Shown here one piece after another: positions 11,318 through 23,300 of a stretch of DNA of 64,000 bases (the first letter of the stretch is position 1; every line of letters begins with the position of its first letter). The notes beneath the pieces were generated by a model. It was not told the origin of the DNA, made no database searches, and worked only from the letters and a program-made list of their open reading frames with translations. Source of the stretch: Porites lobata (lineage: Eukaryota; Cnidaria; Anthozoa; Scleractinia; Poritidae); contig CALNXK010000029.1 of NCBI GenBank assembly GCA_942486035.1, positions 2,876,001 to 2,940,000 of the forward strand, written 5' to 3'. The translations under genes and the position numbers were made by a program.

Positions 11318-14300
11318 ATGCATATGGGCCCTCGAATCATTCGCGAACACAAACCTACCATGGTTCACTCAAATTTCTGCGGACTGCAGTCTTTTAATTC
11401 AAAGAAGATACTGTTGGCTCTCGGTGTCATCGCGTGGGCAGCAATTTTCTTTCTATCTGGGACCTTATTTATCAGGAGGAGATATGAAAGCGCTAACGAG
11501 GTAGGACGAACTTCTTATGTTACTTTCTGTAAAATTTTAAGCCCCCTGCTACAGTGGGTAAGATATTTATTAAGTATACACGTTTCAACTCTATTCATAT
11601 TTAAAAACCATTTGTGAGAAAAAATGTGAAATTGCTGCATGAGGTTCACGGAAATCGTAGCCCCCTGTGGTTTGTTAAATGACATTCATTTTGAGATTGT
11701 TAATACAGTTGAAGCCCTTGCTTTTCTTGTATTTGCTCAGATGCAAAAATATTTCATTGACTAAAGACTTGGAGAAAACAACAATGAATTTGCTTTTTTC
11801 AATAACATGACAAGGGCAGCCATGCTGGTGGACAAAACAATAATATTTTTTGCATAATTTACATCAGGCTTAAATGAAAGAAGAAGCACTACACCCAGAT
11901 CTGGGTAGAGATGACATGTCATCAGTAAGCATTGGTTGTACTTCATTAGCAGAACTGCATGATGGGGATATGCAAGAGTGTGTATAATATGCGAGCCAGC
12001 GAGCCAGCGTGTCATGCGAGTCAACATGCGAGCCATGCGAGCCATGCGAGTCATCAAGGGAGCCATGCGAGTCAGCATAAAATAACTTTGTTTTTAACGT
12101 AAACTACAAAAAACCTAGCCTCTGTAGCTAAGTAACGTATTTATTCCAAAGGCACGTCCTTTAAAATTCAGCTTCAGAAAAATTCGCCAATATACAAATT
12201 GAACGAGGTGAAACAATAACAAAGGTTTGAGAATGCATTAAACAAAGGTTTAAAGGTTCTTCTTCGGTCAGGTTTAATAGTCAGGTCTCTTAAGGTCAGG
12301 ATCGTTACAGAGTTGACAAAAGCACCAAATTTTGCACAGTGATAGCTTATTGCAGTGCCATGAATATTAGAGGGGGTGCCCAATGCAAATATGCCACTGA
12401 AGCGTGCTAAACAGGATTTAATTATTGTAAATTTCACCTGCTAGGGTCCCTGTGGTGTTTTGATTGAAAATTGTTATTAATTTAATACCTTAAATCACTC
12501 AGAATGCTCTTTTCATGTAGTAAACAACAATTTCACTCGAACATCTGGCATTCCCATCCATTATTAGCTTATTGATTGTATAATTAAGTTAATTATTAAT
12601 GTGCCTTAAAAGCAAGTCCACAGTCCACCCACATTTTCATAAGTCATTTCTAAGATGGCCTCGTCTCAGCTTCTGGGGTTCTCTTCTCCTTTTCTAGTGT
12701 ATTTCAATTAGAGGAGGCTTTATTGTGTGGCTTAAGCCTTATTTATCAAGTATTATTTGTCATTGCATGTCACTTTAAGCTAAAGAAAGCTTATGGCCTA
12801 GCGATTCACACACAAAATTTCAGAAAAAAGAAATTTTCAAAGAGTCTGTTGTATCACATATTATCAGGGATTTATGGCAGCTGCTCATGAACACCAAATA
12901 ACGAAATGACAGAACCCAAAGTAGTTCTTTCTTAAGGGGGTAATTAATTTTTCAGCTTAACATAGGCCTGGATGCCTTTCAGTCTCTCATTATCTGCTGG
13001 ACGCACGTGCATGTTTTGACAGAGAAGCATGCATCGTGGCACAAGTCATATCATTTACAATTCCCACAGTTTGTTTAAGCTTTACAAAGCAAAAACAAAC
13101 AAAAAAGAATCTGGTCTCATAAACGAAAAAAGGAAACAAGTTAGCCCAAGCTTCAAAAAACAGCACGGTTTATCATGAAGCCTCTATATTTGGCACTGAA
13201 GCACTAGTACTCATGTCCAAAAAACAGCTTCTCAAGTCGTAAAAGTGAGACTCAAGTGGTACAAGATTGACTCAAATGAAAAATGGTGAATGGCTTAACT
13301 GCTGAAACTGTAGAAAGGGGGGCGGGCTAACTTTTACGGCCTGTTTACATGGAGGAGGGGGACCCCAGGTAGGCATGGTATCCCACTTAGGTGGGGTAAC
13401 CCGCCTGTCCATGTAATCTCTCATTTCAATTTAATCACGTTCACATGATAGGTGGGGTGACCCTTAAAGGTGGGTAGCCTGGTCTGCCACACCGGGTAAC
13501 CCTCTCAGCTGAGGTCAAATTTTGCCATGTCAACGTTTCAGGGTGAGGTAACCCAGGCTATTCGGGGTCGGATTCCTGATGCATCAAATTCACGCAAAAT
13601 TCACTTTGGTGCAGGGTGACTTCACATATTTATTGAAGGTAACAATAGAAAGCCACAACACTGAAGGTTCCAGCAAGAGCAGCAAGTGAGCGTAGCCAGC
13701 ATTTTTCTTGTTTACATGCTTAGGGACCATTCAATAATCTTGAGGAAGTGCACCCCAGGATGGCGGGGTTGTAAGATGGCATGTAAAGGAGGGTTATTTT
13801 TTACCTCACCTAGGCAGGCTACCTTACCTACCTGGGGTCCCCCACCTTTATGTTAACAGGCTTTAAGTCTCAGGAACTGTGGAACTGGTAATAAACGGTA
13901 TACCTAACCCGGGACTAGCTGTGATACTACTTCCATCTTAAAAAACGTCAGCATAGCAGCCAAAGGAGCCATTACATCGGTGTAACACGAATATAAGATT
14001 GCGGTGGTTTCATGCGTCTCGTTTTGTGACTTTTTTTGTCTTCCTTTTTTATCACCATCCCTAAATTTCAATCATGTTCAAAACACCCCTACTAACAAAA
14101 TATTTCGTAAAGCTCTTTAGAATGATATTCAGCAATAAAAACAAGGTGTGACCAGGAGTCGATTTCTAGGCTCCTGGTGTGGCAACATAGGCATAAGTGA
14201 ATGCAAAGTTTTGCGGTATGTAATCTGTCAAAAATCTGTTTGAGTGGTCAAAGTTTTGGCAGTGATGGGTTTTTTTACCATCACCACTCCATTATTATAA

Positions 14301-17300
14301 GGGACCACGCCATAATTATTGTTGACCCTTGCTTTTTTTGGTATTTTCTGTAATTTTCCCCAGCATTATTTGGGGAAAGGTGGCAACTGATTTGCTCTTG
14401 AGGAATTCATGACCGTAAGATTTCGTAACCACGCGGTATTCCCCTAATTGCATTAATGAAATAAATAATACGTTCATTTTCATAAATGATGCATCATTGG
14501 TTGGCTAAAAGAGGCCTTGTGGTTCCTGTAACTTTCAGCTCTTCTGAAGTTAGTTTGTTTGTAAATTGTAACGAACACAATGACCTTCCTTTTTTTTGGA
14601 AGACTGTATAGACCTACCATTAATACTCTGGTGCAAGGGCTCTGAAGTGAATGAGCTCCTTACAGGTGTCTAGGCATGCGGGGACCTCATACACTTCTTT
14701 TTAAATATAAATGTGTAAAAAATAAAGAGTTTTAAAAATTCCTGGAGAAGCCTATTTTACATCCTCGTCCCCAGGGCTTAATAAAAAGGTAGAAAAAGGT
14801 AAAGCGACCATATTTTACGTCAATAACTCGAGAAGGTAATAATAACTGATAAACCAGGTGGACGGTGCACTCCTTTTACCCCTCTCTCTCCATCAATGCT
14901 CAGCCGTTTTAAGGGTATTTAAAGCTAGTCAAAGCTACACAGAAAGGAGAAAAGCTGAAATAAGGATGTGTTGACATTGGGGATCAAACTCGGGACCTCG
15001 CGCACCGAAGGCTGTGCACTAGCCAACTGTGCCACTCTTTCTCCTCCTTTTCCCCCTGAGGACGAGGTTGACATGTTTTAATGACAGGGTTACCAAGGAA
15101 TCAAATTATAATCTAATCTTAGCTGCACAATTACAAAGTGGGCACGTTGTCAGTTACAGTTCATGAGGTCGTTCATGTGGCATGTGAAAATTTAACGATT
15201 CTGTCGTTTAGGATATGATACGTTTGGGTTTTATGTTATTGTATGACATCTTTGAAGGCTGGCTATGTGATCTGTTTAAATTGATATGTAATGATATTAT
15301 CACTGGCAAGTCTTAGCGGTGACACTGATAGCAACACAGTGAACATGGCCAAATTTACCGTGTGGAGACTGGGCACTAATCAGTGTTATGTACATGTAAA
15401 ACTATTTTGAATAGTGTAACAACAACTAAACATCACCAAATTAAAAACTTAAAACTTTGAAACAAATGTTTTTTAGCCAAATCAAACAAGAAGAGTACAC
15501 ACCACAGGGAACCCAATCTGCTATTATAGGTGAAAGTTAACCCCCCCTTTTATCTGTAAATAGGACCATTTGTAACGGGCACCCCCTCCAGTATTAATCG
15601 GCAGGTACTAAGGAAGCTCTGTGCCAAATTTGACACTTTTGTCACGTCTGTAACGATCCGGCCTATATTTTGCACTAAGAGACCTGACTATAATGAGTCA
15701 CACCATATGTGGTAAGTCACGTGACCAGAATATAAAAAAAAAACACTCTTTAAAACCCAAATGTCTTTCATCTTTCACAATAAAACCAATGCCAATGGCT
15801 TAAGAATATCGTAATAAAAAATCTGACTTACTAACAAGTTTAACGTTCGTTCTCAAAATTCACATTTATCGAAAAAGCTATGACGTCATTGAAGGGGTAT
15901 TTTCATACATTTTCTTTAACAGACTTTCTTGCTTTCGTCTGAACGCTAAGTTCATCCTACAGATGTTAAAAAAAGTCAAATTGCTTATGATTCGCCAAAA
16001 AATGGATTCTCTTTCCTTTGAACTTTTGCGCTTTTTCATTTCTAAAGGGGAATTGGGGACTGGCACCAGTTGCGCATGTGTAATGTCCATTTAGTGTTGT
16101 CTTATCTTCAGTTTCATGGTTCCCACCATAGTAACAAATAACATAACTTACCTTAAAAAAAGATGAAAAAGATGAAAAAGATAACAAAACGATATTGAAA
16201 GGAGAGCGAGGATAGCGAGAACTCGTGCCAAATAGCCAAAAGCCGCCAAAAGCCGAAGAAAGGAAAATGGACTGGGAACTAACATCTGTCTCGCATGGCT
16301 CACATGATGACTTGCATGACTCGCTGGCTCGCTGGCTTGCAGTTTGTCAAGACCCGATATGCAGACACTTTCATGAAATGTCAGATTGTTTTGAATACCC
16401 TTGAAATTATCTACTGAAATGAAGCCACACCCTGCAAAACACTCAAGTTTAAACAATAATTTTATACCCAAAAAATCTGGCGATCATCCTTGCTATTTTT
16501 AATCCAGACTACCCTGTCTTGGAGGGGATTATAATTAACAGCAGTTCCTCTTGTATGGTGCATGTGCAGTGAAAAAAGTTTAATGCTGTGAAAGATCACT
16601 TGTGAAATCAGTTGCAAATAGAAATGATTCATATTTTAGCTGTCACAGAATCAGTTTTATGTGGCTGGACCTCAGCTATGAAGTGGGTACTTGTACTTCA
16701 TTTTTAACGAATCAATAGCAAACATGGGCTATTCATTCACATGACTGTGAGGCTTTCTGGTCATTAATTTCTATATTTGGTTTGGTTTTCTTTGTGACCA
16801 TGATCAAGTCTCTTCAGGGAATTATGAGACAATAGAGTCGTGAAAAATTTGCAATTTTGTCTATGTTAGAATTTTATTATATCGAATGTTAATAATAATA
16901 ATTAACTTTTTAAAGTCTCAAGCTTCTAGCTTAGTACAAGTGCTAAAACTAATCATGCAAGCACCTTAAGAAAGAGTTGTGTACACTTTGAAGCCAACCA
17001 ACCACCCAAGTGTACGTGATGAAATTAGAAATAATAAGATATTACTAATAATAAAAAATTATAATAAACATGTTTATATAGTGCCTATACTTTTCAGTGC
17101 TAAGTGCTTTTCAGTTACATACACTGAGAAATTCTCAGAAAAAAAGTCCGAGCCCACAACACACAACACTTTCTTAAGGTGCTAGCGTGGTGCAAGTTAG
17201 TCAGTGTGTTGCTTAAAGCAGAGTCCTGTGTGGCTACCCCAAAACCCGTGACCTGTTCGCCATGTGAGGGGCCCATAACTCGGTGGTAATTAGAGCATCC

Positions 17301-20300
17301 TAACAATATCTGGAAGGTCATGGGTTCGGTTGTCATGGAGGGCTCAGAATTTTTTTCTGAGTGTTTCTTAGTTCATGTATGTAATATCTATTTCTAATTT
17401 CATCACCCGTACACTTGGGTGGCTGGTACTTAGAGAACAATTCAAATAATAATAATAATAATATACTTGTGACATTCCTCCATCTATTATTGAGATTAAT
17501 ATTATTGTCACATTTTCAGCTTGTGTCAAAGCTGGGTGCATCTCTCCAAGAGAGGATTGATAGTTTAAGGTAAGCTGATTTTAAAAAAACTTACATATAC
17601 AGTATTACTTGAAATAAAGTGTGGAATTATTGATTTAAGGTCTGTATCAGTTAATGTCTTATGAAAGGTTAGACCACTCCATAATACAGATACTTCTCAA
17701 TTATGGACTGTTCTCTTGGAACCATTTATTATTATTATTTTTCTCAACAAGAGCCAAAGCTGTCTTGTGTTACCTTCTTTATTAAAGGCTTTTACCTGAG
17801 TACTTACTTACTTACTGACTTACTTACTTACAGTGGGAAGCTCTCGTCACAGACACTCTCATAAGCAGACAGCTCTAGTTACAGCCAGCTTCACAAAACT
17901 TGGTTTACTCAACTCTGATACAAACTCTGTATTTTTAACATTTCCATTAGTGGCCTGCAGTTCCAGTTACGGAATCCTTTTTCATGTTCCGAGGGTGTCC
18001 GCTTATGAGAACTTCCACTTTACTTACTTATGTCATTCTTTCTTACAGACTGACTGACTATAAATTACTGACTTACAAAGTACATGCTTACAAGTGTTTA
18101 GTTAACACCTCACTGTAATGTGGACTGGTGGCTTTATCCCTTTTGAAGTTCGCATGAGAGAGGTTGACTGTTAAATGTATTTTGTAAAGCTCTCAGCTAC
18201 GTGAAGGAAAGACGTCTGCTAAAGATTTGACTCAAGCGCTCCATGCAAAGATCAACTTGACACTTTCCAGTCTGGATGAGAAGATCAGTGCCCTGGAAAA
18301 GGACTTTGAAGAAAAGCGTCAAAGGGCCTTCCATGCTCTTCATGCCTTACATGGTGGTAACGCTGATAATGAGAAAGCAGAGCCACAACCAATGATTCAG
18401 CAAACTGCAGCGCCTGAAAATGCTCCTGAGGCAAGGTACTGTCTTTTAAGACAGTGTAGAACATGTAGCTAGTTGTAGAGACTTGTGTATGTATGGAGCT
18501 CTTTTTTATGTAACATGACCAACCCACCCGTTGTTAGCGCATAACCCAGGTTAAGGTGTGCCGCTGCCACCCTTGTTACATGCACTTCATAGAGTAATGT
18601 TGCCGCCACCCTCATATTATCCCAGGGTACTCCCAACAACCTAAAGTCTCATTTACTGCCAAAAATTGTGTCCTTTCTCTTTCTCTACCACATTAATAAG
18701 TAACTAAAAGTTGTTAATGGAGCTGTAACTTGACCAAGCTATTTCCCTCTTTTTAGCATGACTATACAACAATTTTCCCCTACATGTTTTGTTGTATTTT
18801 ATTTTATTAACTTCCCCAAGACTATAAAGTTAGATTTCCAAGAAAAACTGCAAAAATGAAACTGGCATGAAACATTAAAAAAGTTACAAATTAAGACAGA
18901 AAAAATACATTATTTTGTGGCTAATTAAAAGAGGAAATAATAATTGTTTGTTGATCTTTAAGTGGGCCAGTTGAGATAAAATCAAGTGAGAGTGGAATGT
19001 GCATTGATTCAATGGAAAAACCTTTAGGCAGTGATACTCAGTTGTTTGAATGTCATGGTCAAGAAGGAAATCAGGTAATTTTTTACATAAATGAATGACT
19101 AAAGGCTTATATAAATCTTTGTAAAATAACAACATACTATGCAATCTCTGGTTGGCTGAGGGGTGTGTAAACAGAGTTTACATTTTGACCCTAAGATGTT
19201 GCTATGCATACGCTAATCACCAAACCACCAACTCAGGAAGCTGCTAAAATCTGGTGCATAAATTTCTTTCAAATCAGCACACTTATCCCAGCATGAAATG
19301 AATGAATGCTTTTTATTGAACTACATTTAATTTTATGATTATCATTGGTTTTCACGTTGCATACCTCGCAGACCCAGGGCAGCCAGTCGGGTCACCAAAA
19401 AGGCATAACAGAAGTTTACAAGCACAGGCAGTACATTATCAAAATAATAATAGTAATAATAATAATAATAAACAGGGGCACCCAACGACAATTTTCGGAA
19501 AAATATCTGTTCGGAAGACGATTTGAGATCTAGAATTTTCGGAACATTTGTTGTAAAATTTCTTGCTTGCCTGCCTCTCCTAGGATTTTCGGACATCTAA
19601 AAAAAGGTATAATTGCCTATTTTTAACGGATTTTTACCCTTAAAAGGTCACCTAGAATTTTCGGGAGCCTTTTTTCTGGCTAAAATTTTCGAAAAGGTAA
19701 GTTTTGATCCCTATAATTTTCGGATCACTTGACTTTCAGCTAGGAAATCCGAACAGATGAAAAATTTCCAGGGGATAAAAATATGCCTATCTCTACCGTT
19801 TAAATACTAAAATACGTTTAACAATTCTAAGTTTAAGTGGTTTTGAACTATATTCTCGTTGGGTGCCCCTGAATAAAGCATGTACAGGCCTGATGCATAA
19901 TAATAACCTTTATTTTAAGAGGGTGACACCTATTACTATGAAGTATTCTCCCTAGTGGCCCTCTAGTAACGATAAGAATACAGATGAAGTTCTTATTATG
20001 AAGTTAATTTCTGACCTCAAAGCTTTTATATTATGGTTTTCAGTAGGGCCTAATATTACCATTATTACTATTATTAATTATTACTTTTTTTATCATTATC
20101 ATTTTTATTATTATTATCATTTTCATTATTTAGTACATTGTTAGAGTGGTAGTGGCATTCAGTACTTGCAGTGCATTTCTCTGCAGCTTTTGTCATCTAC
20201 AACCACATAATGGGAATTGTTTTTGAGTCTGCAACGATAGCTAACAACTGCATTGTACAAGGTTTTATTAAATTGTCCTCCTTGTTTCCCTTATAAGCCA

Positions 20301-23300
20301 CAAATCAAATTAACTGAATTAAAAAACTATTTTTGTTCCCATACATATATGTACATATTGAAGGCTTGGAACTACAGGCAATCAACTCGTCTTATTGAAA
20401 ACAAAGCAAAAGGCATGTGTTTAAGAGCTGCTGATGGCAATGAAGGGAGTCCTGTGAAAACTGCAGCTTGTGATGAAAATGACACTCAGCAGGTAAGAAT
20501 TAACTTTCCTGGAAACTATTTTCTAGCTTCAGAGGCAACCCAGCATCCTCGGAGTTCCAGAGGCAGTGGTCCTGAGGGTAAAATTCTGACAAGTGACATA
20601 AGACTAGGCAAAATGGTGACAAATGAAACAAAGATGGGTTAAAAACCGACAGGGACATGACTTTCTGCTCAAAATATAAAACAACAGTATTTGAAATTCA
20701 GATTAGGGACATACGACAACGTACTTTCCATAAGGGGGCCTCGGCAGTCGGGTCAGTAGAATTAACAGCGCATGGACAAAACTGAGCATCTGTTAATTAG
20801 GGTGGCCAATGATTGGAGACAAGCACTTGATAATGGTCTGGCGGTAGGTGTGGTATTTGTGGACTTCTGGAAGTCCTTTGAAACCGTATTTCACTCTCTC
20901 TCTGGAGACCTATGGTCATGGATCAAAGGCTACCTGACAAACCATTCACAGGTAACAGTTGTTAATGGCTACAAATCAGAGAGGATGTTTATGAAGTATG
21001 GGGTTCTTCAGGGATCGGTATTGGGTCCTACACTATTTTCACTATCCTGCAATGACTTCCCGGATATAGCTGAATGTGAAGGCATCTTACAAATGTATGT
21101 GGATAACACTGCCACATACACAACTGCACCCTTGCTTGACAAGGTGACAGAGAAGCTTAATGCTATCCTGGAAAAGTTATATGAATGGTGCTGCAGGAAC
21201 CAACTTTCAGCCCCCCCCCCACCCCTTTCTGCCGGTGATCCAATGTCACCGATAGTTGTGTGTCTGTATTCTAGTAGTCTCAGGTATGGATCACGATTGT
21301 CTTGCTTTGCTTTGGTTAGCAGATTTTTCTCTGTTGCAAGCGCATTTGCTTGAGGGTGAAGTGGACTGGTGATAGTGTGATTGAACTCCCATTAAATGTT
21401 TTACAAATGTTTTAAGTTCTTTAGATGAGTATTGGGGGCCATTGTCCCTGATTACCACAGATGGTATTCCATGTCTTGCAAAAGCAGATTTGATGTGGGT
21501 GATGACTGTGGTACTCATGGTGTCTGGCAGTTTAGCTACAGTTAACTCTCGATAACTCGAACCCTCGCTAACTTGAACCAAAGTTGATTTCCGCTGGATT
21601 TCCTTCATACAGTTACTGTAATTTTATCCCCGGTAACTTGAACCTCCCGCTAACTCGAAGTAACTTTTGTCTCCCTTCAGATCCTTTCTATTTAGCCCTT
21701 GATAACTCGAACCATGTTTTAAGAGCGTGACAAGTTGGAAAAAACCCGTGTATTGAAGTCCCAGACATTGGATTTATTTCAAAACAACCTTTTCAATTCC
21801 TTGTCTTTATTTTTTGTCACTCTAGTTCAAAGTCAATGTCCATCCCTGTATATTTTGTTACCTAATTGCATTCCCTCCCCATCCATTTGCTTATTTCCGG
21901 TTATTTGCTTCAAACTCCTGATAACTTGAACTTTTTTCAATTTCCGTAGAAGGTTCGAGTTATCGGTAGTCAACTGTACTTCAATGATGGGGTACTCTGA
22001 CTTGTCCCAGGTAAACAGGTCTGTTGCTATTTTTTCCTATGGCTTGCTTGGTACTTGAGAGAGAATTATTGGTTCTTTCGCATTTAGCTTTGGTTTTGTT
22101 GGCATATGCTACATTTTGCAATCTTGTCATGAATTTAAGAATTCATTCCTGACCATGCAGTATACAGGAGCACCCAACGAGTCTATCTGAACATATCTTT
22201 ATTCGGTTTCAGTTAAAGATCTGGAGGCATAAGCTAAGCTACAGGACAATCATCTTTTAGTAACACTCCTCCAAGGCCTGTAGGTGAGGCTTTGCAACTG
22301 ACAGTTATTGGGTTTTGCACATAAAAAAACCTCAGGACTGGGACTCCATTTTCGGTTAGGATACTCTTTATTTCTTGAAAAGGTTGGTCTTGTTCATGTA
22401 ACCATTGAAAAGTAATGTCCTTTCGCAGAAGCACTCTAATAGGCTCCATGACAGTTGCCAGGTTGGGGATGAATTTTCCTAAGCAGTTGACAGTACCAAG
22501 TAATCTTTCAACTCCTTTCTTGTCAGTTGGTGCAGGCATGTCCTTAATGGCACGAACATTTACATCATCGGGCTTCATCCCCTCTTGCGTGAGTTTGTGA
22601 CCAATGTAGGTCACCTCCTTGACTTTTAAGACGCATTTGTCCTTGTTTAGGGTCAAGTTAATATTCTTGAATTGATCCAGGACTGAGCTCAGACGTCGGT
22701 CATGTTTGATTTCTGTGTCAGCATGCACTATTATGTAATAAATGTCAGTTTTAATACCTTCCAGGCCACCAAAGTGTTGACTAATTCGCTTCTGAAAAAC
22801 TTCTTGAGCAGATTTACTTCCAAAGGGCATAACTTGATAGCAGAACCTTCCAAAATGTGTGTTAAAGGTGGTAAGAAGTTGGCTTTCTTCATCAAGGGGT
22901 ATCTGCCAATAGTCTCAATTTGCATCTAACTTGGTGAACCGTTTTGCATTCGTGATATCTTCTATACTGGATAGCTGAAAGTGTTTCCTTTAAGCCCCAA
23001 TATCCACTTACAAATTCTCCAAACTGATCTCCATACATTTCGTTACAGAATTAGTTGAGAGAATTTGTTCAAAGATCAAATCACTTCCTCTTAGGTGATC
23101 ATTTTATTTATTCTCGTAAACGTTTCTTTTAATTATTTATTGATTTTGTGAGGAGAAAATGTGTGTTGGTCACTCTTGCGACTTAAAGGTTTAATAGCAT
23201 TATTCAGGTGTCTTAGATCCAGACAGATGCTCAAACTATCATCAGACTTGTTAAACAATTTAATTGAATTTACCCAGTCATTGGGTTCTCCCACTTTGCG

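Larger units (their letters stand above)
11501..17519 (+). other. Intron 1 of the lectin-type gene, filled with repeats
   Basis: No coding exon is recognised on either strand. It contains the minisatellites, inverted arms, MITEs and SINE copies listed separately. Confidence 0.5.

Noticed and set aside
14985..15045. Possible tRNA gene on the minus strand
   Set aside because: Box A and B-like sequences are present, but no cloverleaf with paired acceptor and anticodon stems; it is a SINE or tRNA relic. The same holds for 17268, 42917 and 56155.
19342..19596. Open frame with a poly-tyrosine run
   Set aside because: Produced by an (AAT)n microsatellite running into a MITE end; no protein family.
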